A program made the translations under genes and the position numbers. The notes beneath the pieces were generated by a model. The model searched no databases and had not been told where the DNA came from. It saw only the letters and a program-made list of their open reading frames with translations. A stretch of DNA of 64,000 bases from Nitrogeniibacter mangrovi (lineage in GTDB: Bacteria; Pseudomonadota; Gammaproteobacteria; Burkholderiales; Rhodocyclaceae), in NCBI RefSeq assembly GCF_010983895.1, contig NZ_CP048836.1, positions 186,001 to 250,000 on the forward strand, given 5' to 3'. Positions 27,631 through 37,759 of this stretch are shown here, piece after piece (position 1 is the first letter of the stretch; every line of letters begins with the position of its first letter).

Positions 27631-28569
27631 ATGACCCTGACCGACCTGAAATACATCGTCGCGCTGGCGCGCGAGCGCCACTTCGGCCGCGCCGCCGAGC
27701 ACTGCCACGTGAGCCAGCCCACCTTGTCCGTGGCCATCAAGAAGGTCGAGGAACAGCTCGGGGTCATGCTGTTCGAACGTGGCACCAGCGACGTGAAGGT
27801 GACGGAACTGGGCGAGCGGATCGTCGAGCAGGCCCAGCGCGTGCTCGTCGAGGCCAGCCAGATCAAGGAGATCGCCCAGGCCGGCAAGGACCCGCTCGGC
27901 GGGGCGTTGCGGGTCGGCGCGATCTACACCATCGGCCCCTACCTGTTTCCGCGCCTGATTCCGAAGATCAAGGAAATGGCGCCGCGCATGCCCCTGATCA
28001 TCGAGGAGAACTACACCGTCAATCTCGCCGAGTCGCTCAAGCGCGGCGACATCGATGTGGCCATCCTGGCGCTGCCCTTCGCCCAGCCCGGTATCGTCGC
28101 CCAGCCGATCTACGAGGAGCCGTTCCGCGTGCTGATGCCGGCGGGGCATCCGTGGTCGACACAGAAGACGGTGTCGTCGCACCAGCTCGCGGAGGATCAG
28201 CTCCTCCTGCTCGGGGCGGGCAACTGCTTCCGGGATCAGGTGCTCGAGGTGTGCCCGGAATGTGCCGGTGTCGGTGGCCTGCAGCGCACCTTGCAGGGCA
28301 GTTCGCTCGAAACCATCCGGCTCATGGTCGCCAGTGGCATCGGTGTCACCGTGTTGCCGAGCACGGCGGCCGACAGCATGCCGGATCAGAACGCGCTGCT
28401 CGCGGTGCGCCCCTTCGAGGCGCCGGATCCGACCCGCACCGTGGCGCTGGCCTGGCGCGTCACCTATCCACGCAGCGGCGCCATCGACGTGCTGCGCCGT
28501 GCCATCCTCGATTGCCGGCTGCCCGGCGTGCAGCCGGTGGAGGGGGCGATGCAGGGGGTGGCGGCATAG
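27631..28569 (+). CDS. oxyR: Hydrogen peroxide-sensing regulator OxyR
   Basis: A 312-residue LysR-type regulator. The N-terminal HTH (AAEHCHVSQPTLSVAIKKVE) is typical of OxyR, and the redox cysteines fall exactly at Cys199 (GAGNCFRDQ) and Cys208 (EVCPEC), the positions that form the disulfide in E. coli OxyR. It activates peroxide-defence genes on oxidation. The ferroxidase-type dps gene, a classic target, lies 101 bp downstream in the same direction. Confidence 0.95.
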   Translation: MTLTDLKYIVALARERHFGRAAEHCHVSQPTLSVAIKKVEEQLGVMLFERGTSDVKVTELGERIVEQAQRVLVEASQIKEIAQAGKDPLGGALRVGAIYTIGPYLFPRLIPKIKEMAPRMPLIIEENYTVNLAESLKRGDIDVAILALPFAQPGIVAQPIYEEPFRVLMPAGHPWSTQKTVSSHQLAEDQLLLLGAGNCFRDQVLEVCPECAGVGGLQRTLQGSSLETIRLMVASGIGVTVLPSTAADSMPDQNALLAVRPFEAPDPTRTVALAWRVTYPRSGAIDVLRRAILDCRLPGVQPVEGAMQGVAA

Positions 28570-28670
28570 GCGGGATGCATCGCGTCCATCGCGAGCTTTG
28601 ATTGGTCTCGCCAGGTGCAGGGGCTTAGTCTGATGACATCAGGCCATCAAGACGCAACCGGAGACGCATC

Positions 28671-29141
28671 ATGGACATCGATATCGGCATCACCCGGAAG
28701 GACCGCAAGAAGATTACGGAGGGGCTGTCGCGCCTGCTCGCCGACAGCTACACCCTCTACCTCATGACCCACAACTTCCACTGGAACGTGACCGGGCCCA
28801 TGTTCAACACCCTGCACCTGATGTTCGAGACGCAGTACACCGAGCTGGCGCTGGCGGTGGATCTAATCGCCGAGCGCATCCGTGCCCTGGGGGAGCCCGC
28901 GCCGGGCACCTACGGTGCCTTCGCATCGCTCACGCGCATCAAGGAGCCCGAGGGCGTGCCCGCCGCCGACGACATGATCCGCCTGCTGGTCAAGGGCCAG
29001 GAGGCGGTGGTGAAGACCGCACGCGAGCTCATGCCGGTGGTGGACAAGGCCGGTGACGAGCCCACGGCCGATCTGCTGACCCAGCGCATGCAGGTGCACG
29101 AGAAGACGGCGTGGATGCTGCGCAGTCTGTTGGCGGCGTAG
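28671..29141 (+). CDS. dps: Dps family DNA-binding ferritin-like protein
   Basis: A 156-residue four-helix-bundle protein. The inter-subunit ferroxidase ligands are recognisable in [20 protein letters not shown] and [19 protein letters not shown] (His-His-Asp-Glu arrangement). Dps dodecamers oxidise ferrous iron with peroxide and shield DNA. The gene follows oxyR with its own upstream region, consistent with OxyR activation. Confidence 0.93.
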   Translation: MDIDIGITRKDRKKITEGLSRLLADSYTLYLMTHNFHWNVTGPMFNTLHLMFETQYTELALAVDLIAERIRALGEPAPGTYGAFASLTRIKEPEGVPAADDMIRLLVKGQEAVVKTARELMPVVDKAGDEPTADLLTQRMQVHEKTAWMLRSLLAA

Positions 29142-29242
29142 GGCGGATAAGCGCAGCGCCATCTGCCGGTCCATGCTCGTGCCGGCGTGCGATGCTCACC
29201 ACAACGACCGGCGGATGGCGTGGCTTCGTCGTCTATCCGCCC
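29141..29242. repeat. Inverted pair of REP-like sequences
   Basis: The left arm (GGGCGGATAAGCGCAGCGCC from 29141) and right arm (29207-29242) form a long imperfect hairpin with CATC-TGCCGGT pairing to ACCGGCGGATGG. The arrangement is that of a BIME-type element between the convergent dps and DUF924 genes and may also end both transcripts. Confidence 0.75.
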
Positions 29243-29261
29243 GACGCTCGTCGCGTAACGC

Positions 29262-29855
29262 TCAGAACCCGCTGCCCGGCTCCGCCAGATAGGTGCTTTC
29301 GGCCGCGGTGCTCTCGCGCCCGAGAATCACGTTGCGATGGGGAAAGCGGCCGAAGCGCGCGATCACCTCGCGGTGGCGGCGGGCGTAGTCGAGCATGCCG
29401 TCGCAGTCGGGGTGTTCGCGCGCCAGATCCTCGAACAGCGCCACCGCGCGGTCCTGGCACGCCAGGTCCTCGGCGTGTTCGAAGGGCATGAACACGAAGG
29501 CGCGTTCGACCGGGATCAAGGGCTGCAGTGCGCCCGAGTCGATCAGGCGGCAGGCGGCGTCGAGGGCGAGGGTGTCGCCGGCGAAGGCCTGCGGCGTGTT
29601 GCGGTGGATGTTGCGGGTGAACTGGTCGAGCAGCAGGATGCGCGCCAGGGCGCCGTGCGGGGTCGCCTCCCACTCGCGCAGCGCGCCGGCGACGGCGGCG
29701 TCGGTAAGGGCACCGAAGCGCGCGCGCAGGGTGCGGTCGGTGTCGGCGCGCTTGCGGAACCACAGCGTCCGCTGGCGGCCGTAGTCCGCCGAGCCGGGCG
29801 CCCCGAACCAGAAGTCCAGGATCGCCCGCGCCTCCGGCGGGACGACCCCGGTCAT
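29262..29855 (-). CDS. DUF924 family protein
   Basis: A 197-residue helical protein of the DUF924 (TPR-like) family. Family landmarks include ILDFWFG near residue 12, LWFRK, ILLLDQFTRNIHR and AFVFMPFEHAED. No enzymatic role is established. The ATG overlaps the topB stop codon (4 bp), so it is translated from the same message as the topoisomerase. Confidence 0.88.
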   Translation of the reverse strand: MTGVVPPEARAILDFWFGAPGSADYGRQRTLWFRKRADTDRTLRARFGALTDAAVAGALREWEATPHGALARILLLDQFTRNIHRNTPQAFAGDTLALDAACRLIDSGALQPLIPVERAFVFMPFEHAEDLACQDRAVALFEDLAREHPDCDGMLDYARRHREVIARFGRFPHRNVILGRESTAAESTYLAEPGSGF

Positions 29856-32332
29856 TCGGTCTTGCTCTTGGCCTTGGTCTTCGCGCCGGCGGCCTTTTTC
29901 GGTGCGCGCGGCTCGAATTCGAAGCCGACGCCGCCGTCGGGCTTGCGCACCAGGAAGGCCGAGAACTTGCGCTTGGTCTTGTTGGAGACGAAGCCGCGCA
30001 GCAGATCGGTCTTGCCCTCGGCGAGCAGCTTGTGCATCTGCTCGCGCTCGATGGGCTGCTGCAGGATGATCTTGCCGGAGCGGAAATCGCAGGACTTGTC
30101 CGGACCCACCGACTTCTCGCACACGTAGGCCATGCCGTGCTCGAAGACCCGCGCCTGGCACTTGGGACACTGGCCCAGCGGCTGCTGATCGGAAAAGTCC
30201 ACCGGTTCGGCGTTCTCGGATTCGCGCGGCTGGCCGAAATCGAAGGTGGGCTGCTTGTCCTCGTTGAGCACGATCTCGGCGTTGAACAGCCGGCCCATCT
30301 TGTTGCGGAAACCCAGCAGCGGCCCGACCCGGCCCTCGCGCAGCAGGGTCTCGATCTCGTCGATCTCGAACTGGCGGCTGGCGACGATCTTCCAGGTGCT
30401 CCAGTCGCACGACTGGCAGGCGAACTTCTTGTAGTTCTCCTTCACCACGCCGCCGCATTTCGGGCACGGCGTGCCCAGGGTGACGAAATCGCCCGGCACC
30501 GTGTCCGATTCGTAGCGCTTGGCGCGATCAACCATCTCCTGGGCCATGCGCTCGATCTCGTCCATGAAGGCGTCGCGCGAGAGCGCGCCGCGTTCGATCT
30601 GCGAGAGCTTGTATTCCCACTCGCCGGTCAGCTCCGGCGAGGTGAGTTCAGACACCCCCAGCCCCTTGAGCAGGGTGATGAGGGAGAAGGCCTTGGCGGT
30701 CGGCACCAGCTCCTTGCCCTCGCGCAGCATGTACTGCTCGCCGATGAGGTTCTCGATGATCTGGGCGCGGGTGGCCGGGGTGCCGAGGCCGCGTTCGCCC
30801 ATGGCGGCGCGCAATTCCTCGTCGTCCACCATCTTGCCGGCGCCTTCCATGGCGGAGAGCAGCGTCGCCTCGTTGTAGCGCGCCGGGGGGCGGGTCTGCT
30901 GGGCCCGCACCTCGAGTTCCCGGGTGCTGACCCGTTCGCCGTCGGCGACCGCCACCAGTTCGTCGTCGCCGCTCTTCTCGCGCCCGACCACGACCAGCCA
31001 GCCCGGCTTGACCAGGACCTTGCCCTCGGTCTTGAAGGCTTCGCCCTCGACCCGGGTGATGCGCGTGGTGACGCGGAACTCGGCGGCCGGGTAGAACACC
31101 GACAGGAAACGCCGGGTCACCAGGTCGTAGATCTTCTGTTCCGGTTCCGAGAGCTTCTTCGGCTCGGTGCCGGTGGGGATGATGGCGAAGTGATCCGAGA
31201 TCTTGGCGTTGTTGAAGATCCGCTTGTTGGGCGTCACCCAGCCTTCGCGCTTGATCTCGTTGGCGAACTTGCTGTATTCGGCCGGCAGGTTGCCCATGAC
31301 CTCTCTGACCGTGTCGACGTAGTCCTCGGGCAGGGCGCGGGCGTCGGTCCGCGGATAGGTGAGCACCTTGTGGCGCTCGTACAGCGCCTGGGCGACCTGC
31401 AGGGTGGCGCGGGCGGAGAAGCCGAAGCGGCCGTTGGCCTCGCGCTGCAGGCTGGTCAGATCGAACAGCAGGGGCGACTGCTGGGTGGACGGCTTGGAGG
31501 CTTCCTCCACCGTACCCGGCTTGCCGGCGCACTTGGCGCGGATCGCCTCGGCCTTGTCGGCGTCCCACAGGCGCTCGGCGCGGGCGTGTTCGTCGTCGTT
31601 CTTCTTGAAATTCTCGTCGAACCAGCGGCCGGGGTATTCGCCTTCCGCGCAGGCGAAGCTGGCGTGCAGCTCCCAGTAGTCGCGCGGCTTGAACTGGCGG
31701 ATGCGGTTCTCGCGTTCGATGACGATGGCCAGGGTCGGGGTCTGCACCCGGCCTACGGTGGTCAGGTGGAAGCCGCCGGTCTTGGAATTGAAGGCGGTCA
31801 TGGCGCGGGTGCCGTTGATGCCGATGAGCCAGTCGCTCTCGGCACGGCTGACGGCCGCCGCGGCCAGGCCGGCCACCTCGTCGGCGGTGCGCAGCTGCGC
31901 GAAGCCGTCGCGGATGGCCGCCGGCGTCATCGACTGCAGCCACAGACGCTGGACCGGCTTCTTCGTCTTCGAATGCTCGACGATGAAGTTGAAGATCAAT
32001 TCGCCTTCACGCCCCGCATCGCAGGCGTTCACCAGGCTCTCGACGTCCTTGCGTTTGATCAGGCGGGTGAGCAGCTTGAGGCGGTCCTCGCTCTTCTTGA
32101 TCGGCTGCAGCGCGAACCGCGACGGGATCACCGGCAGGTGGGCGAACGACCACTTGCCGCGTTTGACCTCTTCGTCGGGCGGCACGGCCAGCTCGAGCAG
32201 GTGACCGACGGCGGATGACAGCACGTAGTCGTCCGACTCGAAATAGTCCTTCTGACGGGTGAAGCCGCCGAGCGCACGGGCGATGTCCTGTGCGACCGAA
32301 GGTTTCTCCGCAATGATCAGTGTTTTGCTCAT
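29852..32332 (-). CDS. topB: DNA topoisomerase III
   Basis: An 826-residue type IA topoisomerase. The TOPRIM motif LIIAEKPSVAQDIARALGG opens the protein, NACDAGREGELIF holds the acidic cluster, and the active-site tyrosine is Tyr326 in LTYPRTDARALP. Two zinc-ribbon-like CPKC/CQSC modules and a basic C-terminal tail follow. It decatenates and relaxes DNA. The smg gene ends 191 bp upstream. Confidence 0.94.
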   Translation of the reverse strand: MSKTLIIAEKPSVAQDIARALGGFTRQKDYFESDDYVLSSAVGHLLELAVPPDEEVKRGKWSFAHLPVIPSRFALQPIKKSEDRLKLLTRLIKRKDVESLVNACDAGREGELIFNFIVEHSKTKKPVQRLWLQSMTPAAIRDGFAQLRTADEVAGLAAAAVSRAESDWLIGINGTRAMTAFNSKTGGFHLTTVGRVQTPTLAIVIERENRIRQFKPRDYWELHASFACAEGEYPGRWFDENFKKNDDEHARAERLWDADKAEAIRAKCAGKPGTVEEASKPSTQQSPLLFDLTSLQREANGRFGFSARATLQVAQALYERHKVLTYPRTDARALPEDYVDTVREVMGNLPAEYSKFANEIKREGWVTPNKRIFNNAKISDHFAIIPTGTEPKKLSEPEQKIYDLVTRRFLSVFYPAAEFRVTTRITRVEGEAFKTEGKVLVKPGWLVVVGREKSGDDELVAVADGERVSTRELEVRAQQTRPPARYNEATLLSAMEGAGKMVDDEELRAAMGERGLGTPATRAQIIENLIGEQYMLREGKELVPTAKAFSLITLLKGLGVSELTSPELTGEWEYKLSQIERGALSRDAFMDEIERMAQEMVDRAKRYESDTVPGDFVTLGTPCPKCGGVVKENYKKFACQSCDWSTWKIVASRQFEIDEIETLLREGRVGPLLGFRNKMGRLFNAEIVLNEDKQPTFDFGQPRESENAEPVDFSDQQPLGQCPKCQARVFEHGMAYVCEKSVGPDKSCDFRSGKIILQQPIEREQMHKLLAEGKTDLLRGFVSNKTKRKFSAFLVRKPDGGVGFEFEPRAPKKAAGAKTKAKSKTE

Positions 32333-32523
32333 GTCGTGGCTGCGAGCCCGAAAAGGCCGGCGAGGTTCCCGAAAATCAGGTGGATGAGCGCGGCATGATA
32401 AGGAAGCCGCGGCGACGCTTGCAAGTTCCCGCCCGACGGCCGGAGGTGACGACCGGGCCCCAGGGCGCCGCTCACGGCGACCGAAAAACCTGCGCTTCCG
32501 GGCTGTTACGGCAGTGCGTTCGC

Positions 32524-32991
32524 CTACTGAAGGACGGGGGCGTCGTACGCTTCGTCTTCGGTCAGCAGTTCATCGACCAGCAACGAGTCCATCGGGCAGG
32601 CCTCGCGCCACAGCACCATGAGCACGATCACCTTGATGCGCCCCATGGACACGGGCTGGTCGGGCAGCGCCATGATGCGGTCGATGATCAGCTCGCGGGT
32701 GCGCGGGTCGAGCACGCCGGCACTCTCGAGAAAGGTGATGAAGCCGCACCCGTCCCGCCCGAGGGTGAGCATTTCCTCGGCGGCGTAGATGCGGAAGGTG
32801 TCGCTGCCCGGGGTGGCGGCGGGCGGGTAGGTACCCGCCACGTCGTTGAGGCCGGACAGCCACTCGAGCGCCTCGCTGATTTCCTCATCCTCGAAGCCCG
32901 CGGCCGACAGCCGTCTGACGAGTTGGTCGGGCTCCGGGCAGGCCTCGGCGTGAAGATAGTTTTCGAACAGATAAACGAGGACGTCGAACAT
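32524..32991 (-). CDS. smg: Smg (DUF494) family protein
   Basis: A 155-residue Smg protein, recognised by MFDVLVYLFENYLHAE and the helical GFEDEEISEALEWLSGL segment. It has been found beside dprA and topoisomerase genes in beta- and gammaproteobacteria since its first description; the biochemical role is unknown. It starts 13 bp after dprA and is probably cotranscribed with it. Confidence 0.92.
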   Translation of the reverse strand: MFDVLVYLFENYLHAEACPEPDQLVRRLSAAGFEDEEISEALEWLSGLNDVAGTYPPAATPGSDTFRIYAAEEMLTLGRDGCGFITFLESAGVLDPRTRELIIDRIMALPDQPVSMGRIKVIVLMVLWREACPMDSLLVDELLTEDEAYDAPVLQ

Positions 32992-33004
32992 GGTGGAGCC
33001 TGCC

Positions 33005-34096
33005 TTATGCCTGTCGCTGGAAGCGGCCGCCGGGCAGGCGGCTGACTCGCCCTTCCAGTTCCATGTCGAGCAGCATGGCGTAGAGCGTATCCGCCGTCAA
33101 GCCGGTACGCTCGGCCAGCGTGTCGAGGGTGACCGGGTCGAATCCAAGGGCGTCGAGCAGCGGTCCGTCGGCCGCCGAGGGTGCCGAATCGGCCGCTTCG
33201 GCAGGGCCCGCGCCGGGCTTGATCGAGGCAAATGCCTGTTCCTCGAGAATGTCCTGGGCCGTTTCCACGAGCTTGGCGCCCTCGCGGATGAGCTGGTGGC
33301 AGCCCTTCGACAGCGGCGAGTGGATGGAGCCGGGGATGGCGAACACTTCGCGCCCCTGTTCGACCGCCAGCCGGGCGGTGATCAGCGAGCCGCTGCCGGG
33401 CGCCGCCTCCACCACCAGGACGCCCCGGGCCAGCCCGGCGATGATCCGGTTGCGGCGGGGGAAGTTGTGCGCCGCCGCCGGGGTACCGAGCGGGAATTCG
33501 CTGACGATGGCGCCATGGGCGACGATCTGACGGGCCAGATCCCGGTGGCGCGCCGGATACACCCGGTCCACCCCCGTGCCGATGACCGCGACGGTGCGAC
33601 CGCCACCGGCCATGGCGCCCCGATGGGCGGCGCCGTCGATACCCAGCGCCAGGCCGCTGACGATGCACAGGCCGTCGGCGGCCAGCGCGCGGGCAAAGGC
33701 CTCGGCGTTGTCCAGCCCCTGGGGCGTGGCGTTGCGCGAGCCCACCACCGCCAGCGCAGGCAGGTTGAGTGCCGCCGGGTCGCCCTTGACGTAGAGCAGG
33801 GTGGGCGGATCGGCGGTGTCGAGCAGGGCGCGCGGATAGGTGCCGTCGGCCAGGGTCAGGATGTGGTTGTCGTCTTCCGCCGCCCAGGCCAGGGCCGCGT
33901 CGATGGCGGCACCGGCGTCGTGGTCGCGCAGCGCATGGGCGAGCTTGTCGCCGACGACGCGGGCGAGGGCGCCATGACCGGCGTCGAAGACCTGACCGGG
34001 CAGGCCGAAGGTGGCGAGTAAACGACGCTGACGCTCACCCCCGATGCCGGGAATGAGCGTCAGCCGTAACCAGTGCTGCAGTGCGTCGGCGGTCAC
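33005..34096 (-). CDS. dprA: DNA-processing protein DprA
   Basis: A 363-residue DprA: N-terminal SAM-like helices (LTLIPGIGGERQRRLL), an extended Rossmann fold with VGSRNATPQG, IVSGLALGIDGAAHRGA, PRRNRIIAGL and AAPGSGSLITA, and a C-terminal winged helix. It protects incoming single-stranded DNA and loads RecA during natural transformation. It lies 7 bp after the LysM gene and precedes smg, an order conserved in many betaproteobacteria. Confidence 0.95.
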   Translation of the reverse strand: MTADALQHWLRLTLIPGIGGERQRRLLATFGLPGQVFDAGHGALARVVGDKLAHALRDHDAGAAIDAALAWAAEDDNHILTLADGTYPRALLDTADPPTLLYVKGDPAALNLPALAVVGSRNATPQGLDNAEAFARALAADGLCIVSGLALGIDGAAHRGAMAGGGRTVAVIGTGVDRVYPARHRDLARQIVAHGAIVSEFPLGTPAAAHNFPRRNRIIAGLARGVLVVEAAPGSGSLITARLAVEQGREVFAIPGSIHSPLSKGCHQLIREGAKLVETAQDILEEQAFASIKPGAGPAEAADSAPSAADGPLLDALGFDPVTLDTLAERTGLTADTLYAMLLDMELEGRVSRLPGGRFQRQA

Positions 34097-34103
34097 GCCC
34101 GGG

Positions 34104-35129
34104 TCAGGGCGTGCGGACCGTGTCGGCCACCTTCACCGGGGCGGTGGCATCCACCACCAGCCCGTAGGAGACACGATCGAAGACGCGGAACACGAAGACC
34201 AGCCCGTAGCGATGTTCGGGCAGGTTGAAGGTTTCCTTGTCGCCGGTCTCCTCGTCCTTGTATTCGACCTCGCCGCGGTAGCGGTACAGGGCGAGCACAT
34301 GACCGACCTCGATGCCGTCACGCTGGCCGACGCCGAGGGTGATCACGCCCTGGCGGCCGGTTTCGCTGACGCCGCCGTAGATGCCGATGACCCGGCCTTC
34401 CACCTTCGATTCGGGGGCATGCGGCACATACGAGAGCAGGTCGGGGCGGTCGGCCGGCAGCATGCGCTCGCCGGTGCCGATCTCCTGCTTCGCCAGGGTG
34501 ATCTCGAGGACGGCCGGATTGCCGTGCTGGGTCACGTTGGCGCTGCCCAGATGCACGGCCTCGTAGCCGAGCACCTCCTTGGTGACCGGATCCTCGAGCG
34601 GACGGGCCGGGCGGTAGATGTACCACTGGTCGATGCTCGGATCCACGTCCTTGGCGAAGACCGTGTCGCCCTGGCCGGTGAACAGCCGGTTCTCCTGGGT
34701 GGCGACGATGGTGGCCGAATGGGCGATGTTCTTCTCGTCCACCACCAGCGGCTGGGTCAGGAACGGGGCGATCTCATTCTGGGGAATGCTCGGGATCGCC
34801 TGATCCGCCGGTGAGGTGTAGATGGTCGGCTTGATGTCGCGGCCGACCCGGCGCCCCAAGCGCAGATAGGGGCCGCTGCGATCGAGGACGATGATCTGAC
34901 CGGGGTAGATCAGATGCGGGTTGCGGATCTGGTCGCGGTTCATCTGCCACACTTCGGGCCAGCGCCAGGGCTGGCTCAGAAACTTGCCGGAGATGTCCCA
35001 CAGGGTGTCGCCCTTCTTGACCACGTAACTGTCGGGCGCGTTGGCAGCCAGCTGTACCGGCTCGGCGGCCGAGACCGACTGCACGACGGCGGCGACGCCG
35101 ATGAACAGAGAGAATATAATGCGGATCAT
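34104..35129 (-). CDS. LysM-domain exported protein
   Basis: A 341-residue protein with an N-terminal signal peptide (MIRIIFSLFIGVAAVVQS, cleaved near AAEP). It has one LysM domain (SYVVKKGDTLWDISGKFL ... NRDQIRNPHLIYPGQII) with the unusual PWRWPEVW insertion typical of this family. The rest is beta-rich. It probably binds peptidoglycan. The start at 35129 has a GGAAGCGAG site; a start at 35165 would spoil the signal peptide. It leads the operon with dprA and smg and diverges from def. Confidence 0.88.
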   Translation of the reverse strand: MIRIIFSLFIGVAAVVQSVSAAEPVQLAANAPDSYVVKKGDTLWDISGKFLSQPWRWPEVWQMNRDQIRNPHLIYPGQIIVLDRSGPYLRLGRRVGRDIKPTIYTSPADQAIPSIPQNEIAPFLTQPLVVDEKNIAHSATIVATQENRLFTGQGDTVFAKDVDPSIDQWYIYRPARPLEDPVTKEVLGYEAVHLGSANVTQHGNPAVLEITLAKQEIGTGERMLPADRPDLLSYVPHAPESKVEGRVIGIYGGVSETGRQGVITLGVGQRDGIEVGHVLALYRYRGEVEYKDEETGDKETFNLPEHRYGLVFVFRVFDRVSYGLVVDATAPVKVADTVRTP

Positions 35130-35301
35130 CACTCGCTTCCGTGTTGATGCGGGCGGCATTTCCAACGCCCTGCCGGGAATCTGTCCGTCTAATGACGGTC
35201 ATATTTCCCGGAAGTTGAGCGTCCCGATGACAAACGTGCATCATTGGGCATGGCAAATCACTTGAAATTCTGCACGTAATCCCATAACGCGGCAAGCATT
35301 T

Positions 35302-35805
35302 ATGGCACTTCTCCCCATCCTTCGCTACCCCGACGAACGACTCCACACCAAGGCCCGGCCGGTGGCCGCGGTGGATGACCGCATCCGCACCCTGGTGGCC
35401 GACATGGCCGAGACCATGTACGAGGCACCGGGCATCGGCCTCGCCGCCACGCAGGTCGACGTGCACGAGCGGGTGGTCGTCATCGACGTGTCCGAGGAGC
35501 GCAACGAGCTGCGCGCCTTCATCAATCCGGAAATCCTCGAGCGTTCGGGCGAGACGGTGGGCGAGGAAGGCTGCCTGTCCGTGCCCGGCATCTACGACAA
35601 GGTCAAGCGCGCCGAACGGGTCAGGGTGCGGGCGCTCGACACCCAGGGCCAGCCCTTCGAACTGGAGGCCGACGGCCTGCTCGCGGTCTGCATCCAGCAC
35701 GAGCTCGATCACCTCGAAGGCAAGGTTTTCGTCGAATACCTGTCCCTGCTCAAGCAGGGGCGCATCAAGAACAAGCTGGCCAAGCGCGCCCGCATCACCG
35801 CCTGA
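35302..35805 (+). CDS. def: Peptide deformylase
   Basis: A 167-residue deformylase with all three family motifs: [10 protein letters not shown] (motif 1), EEGCLSVPG (motif 2, Cys metal ligand) and QHELDHLEG (motif 3, HExxH). It removes the formyl group from nascent protein N-termini. fmt, which makes the formylated initiator, follows after 9 bp, the usual operon. Confidence 0.96.
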   Translation: MALLPILRYPDERLHTKARPVAAVDDRIRTLVADMAETMYEAPGIGLAATQVDVHERVVVIDVSEERNELRAFINPEILERSGETVGEEGCLSVPGIYDKVKRAERVRVRALDTQGQPFELEADGLLAVCIQHELDHLEGKVFVEYLSLLKQGRIKNKLAKRARITA

Positions 35806-35814
35806 GTCGTCCCC

Positions 35815-36747
35815 ATGAAGATCGCCTTCGCCGGCACGCCGGAGTTTGCCGCCGTGGCGCTGCGAGCGCTCATCGACGCCGGCCACGAGGTGGTGCTGGT
35901 GCTCACCCAGCCCGATCGCCGTTCGGGGCGCGGCATGAAGCTCACGCCCAGCCCGGTCAAGCAGGTGGCGCTCGCACACGGCATTGCCGTCGACCAGCCC
36001 GAGAAGCTGCGCACCGCCGAACAGCAGGCGGCGCTGCGCGCGGCGGCGCCCGAGGTGCTGGTGGTGGCGGCCTACGGGCTCATCCTGCCCCAGGCGGTGC
36101 TCGATCTGCCGCGCCACGGCTGCCTGAACATCCACGCCTCTCTGCTGCCGCGCTGGCGCGGCGCCGCGCCGATCCATCGCGCCATCGAGGCCGGGGATCG
36201 GGAGACGGGCATCACCATCATGCAGATGGATGCCGGGCTCGACACCGGCGCCATGCTGCTCGAACGCGCGGTGGCGATTCCGCCCGGGGCGACCACCGGC
36301 AGTCTCCATGACACCCTGGCGACCCTCGGCGGCGAGATGATCGTCGAAGCCCTCGAACGCCTGGCGCGCGGCGCCCTCGAGGCGACCCCGCAGCCGGAGG
36401 CGGGCGTCACCTACGCCCACAAGATCGACAAGGCCGAAGCCCGGCTCGACTGGCGCCGCGACGCGGTGGCACTGGAGCGCGCGGTGCGTGCCTTCAATCC
36501 CTTCCCCGGCGCGGTGGCCGAATTCGACGGGCTCGCCCTCAAGCTGTGGCAGGCCGAGGTGATCGAGGCCGACGGCGAGCCCGGTGCGGTGCTGGCGGCC
36601 GACGGCGATGCTCTGGTGATCGCCTGCGGTCGCGGGGCCCTGCGCGTCACCGTGGCGCAAAAGCCCGGCGGGCGGCGCCAGCCCGTCGGCGAGGTCCTCC
36701 AGGGCACCGGCATTGCGGCCGGCAATCGCGCCGCGCTGCCCGATTGA
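35815..36747 (+). CDS. fmt: Methionyl-tRNA formyltransferase
   Basis: A 310-residue transferase. The N-terminal formyltransferase fold contains the folate-site signature ([20 protein letters not shown], with the catalytic Asn-His), preceded by [16 protein letters not shown], and the C-terminal OB-like domain follows. It formylates initiator Met-tRNA with 10-formyl-THF. It is cotranscribed with def. Confidence 0.96.
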   Translation: MKIAFAGTPEFAAVALRALIDAGHEVVLVLTQPDRRSGRGMKLTPSPVKQVALAHGIAVDQPEKLRTAEQQAALRAAAPEVLVVAAYGLILPQAVLDLPRHGCLNIHASLLPRWRGAAPIHRAIEAGDRETGITIMQMDAGLDTGAMLLERAVAIPPGATTGSLHDTLATLGGEMIVEALERLARGALEATPQPEAGVTYAHKIDKAEARLDWRRDAVALERAVRAFNPFPGAVAEFDGLALKLWQAEVIEADGEPGAVLAADGDALVIACGRGALRVTVAQKPGGRRQPVGEVLQGTGIAAGNRAALPD

Positions 36748-36777
36748 ATCTTTTCCCCTGACCCCCATCTAAATGGG

Positions 36778-36801
36778 GCGCGGCATGATGGCCGCGCTTT
36801 T
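36778..36801 (+). terminator. Short terminator after fmt
   Basis: GCGCGGC-ATGATG-GCCGCGC is followed by TTTT. An overlapping hairpin, CCCCAT-CTAA-ATGGGG (36763-36778), precedes it. Both sit just before the htpX ribosome binding site, so transcription into htpX may be attenuated rather than fully stopped. Confidence 0.6.
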
Positions 36802-36818
36802 CTGGAGGAATGACGACA

Positions 36819-37655
36819 ATGTTCGGAAACTGGATGAAGACCTCGATCCTGATGGCGGGTATCGTGGCCCTCTTCGGTGCCGTGGGCGCCGCCATCGGTG
36901 GCCAGCAGGGCATGGTGCTCGCGCTGCTGTTCGGTGGCGCCACCAATCTGTGGGCCTATTGGTTCTCGGACAAGATGGTGCTGCGCATGTACCGCGCCAA
37001 GCAGGTGGACGCGACCAGCTCGCCCTATCTGTACAACATCGTGCGCGACCTGGCGGGCCGCGCCGGCCTGCCCATGCCCAAGGTGTACATCATCGAGGAG
37101 CAGCAGCCCAACGCGTTCGCGACCGGGCGCAACCCCGAAAACGCCGCCGTGGCGGCCACCACGGGCATCATCCAGATGCTCAGCGAGCGCGAGCTGCGCG
37201 GCGTGATGGCGCACGAGCTGGCCCACGTGAAGCATCGCGACATCCTCATCTCGACGATTTCGGCGACGGTGGCCGGCGCGATTTCCATGCTCGCCCAGTT
37301 CGGCCTGTTCTTCGGCGGGCGTGACGACGACCGGCCCAACCCGATCGTCGCCATCGCCATGATGATCCTCGCGCCGCTGGCCGGCATGCTCATCCAGATG
37401 GCGATCTCGCGCACCCGCGAGTTCGGCGCCGATCGCGGCGGGGCCGAGATCTCCGGCGATCCGAACGCCCTTGCCGACGCGTTGACCAAGATCGACGCCT
37501 ACGCCCGGGGCATCCCCATGCACACCGCGGAGGAGCATCCGGAGACGGCGCAGATGATGATCATGAACCCGCTGTCCGGGGGCGGCCTGCGTGGCCTGTT
37601 CTCGACCCACCCGAGCACCGAGGAGCGGGTGGCGCGACTGCGGGCCATGGCCTGA
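36819..37655 (+). CDS. htpX: Membrane metalloprotease HtpX
   Basis: A 278-residue M48-family zinc protease: two N-terminal helices, the zinc motif [10 protein letters not shown] (HExxH), two more helices and the third ligand region [12 protein letters not shown]. It cleaves misfolded inner-membrane proteins, complementing FtsH. The ATG at 36819 is preferred since GGAGG lies 10 bases upstream; an in-frame ATG at 36810 is only one base from it. A clear terminator follows. Confidence 0.93.
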   Translation: MFGNWMKTSILMAGIVALFGAVGAAIGGQQGMVLALLFGGATNLWAYWFSDKMVLRMYRAKQVDATSSPYLYNIVRDLAGRAGLPMPKVYIIEEQQPNAFATGRNPENAAVAATTGIIQMLSERELRGVMAHELAHVKHRDILISTISATVAGAISMLAQFGLFFGGRDDDRPNPIVAIAMMILAPLAGMLIQMAISRTREFGADRGGAEISGDPNALADALTKIDAYARGIPMHTAEEHPETAQMMIMNPLSGGGLRGLFSTHPSTEERVARLRAMA

Positions 37656-37675
37656 TCGACGCCCCCATCGATGCG

Positions 37676-37704
37676 ACGCGCGGCTTTTGGCCGCGCGTTT
37701 TTTT
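37676..37704 (+). terminator. Rho-independent terminator of htpX
   Basis: ACGCGCGGC-TTTTG-GCCGCGCGT forms a 9-bp stem followed by a run of seven Ts, 20 bp after the htpX stop. Confidence 0.9.
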
Positions 37705-37759
37705 GTGCCGTCCCCTCGTGGTCTAATGATGTCCAGCGCACTGCCGGGGTCCCGAGCCG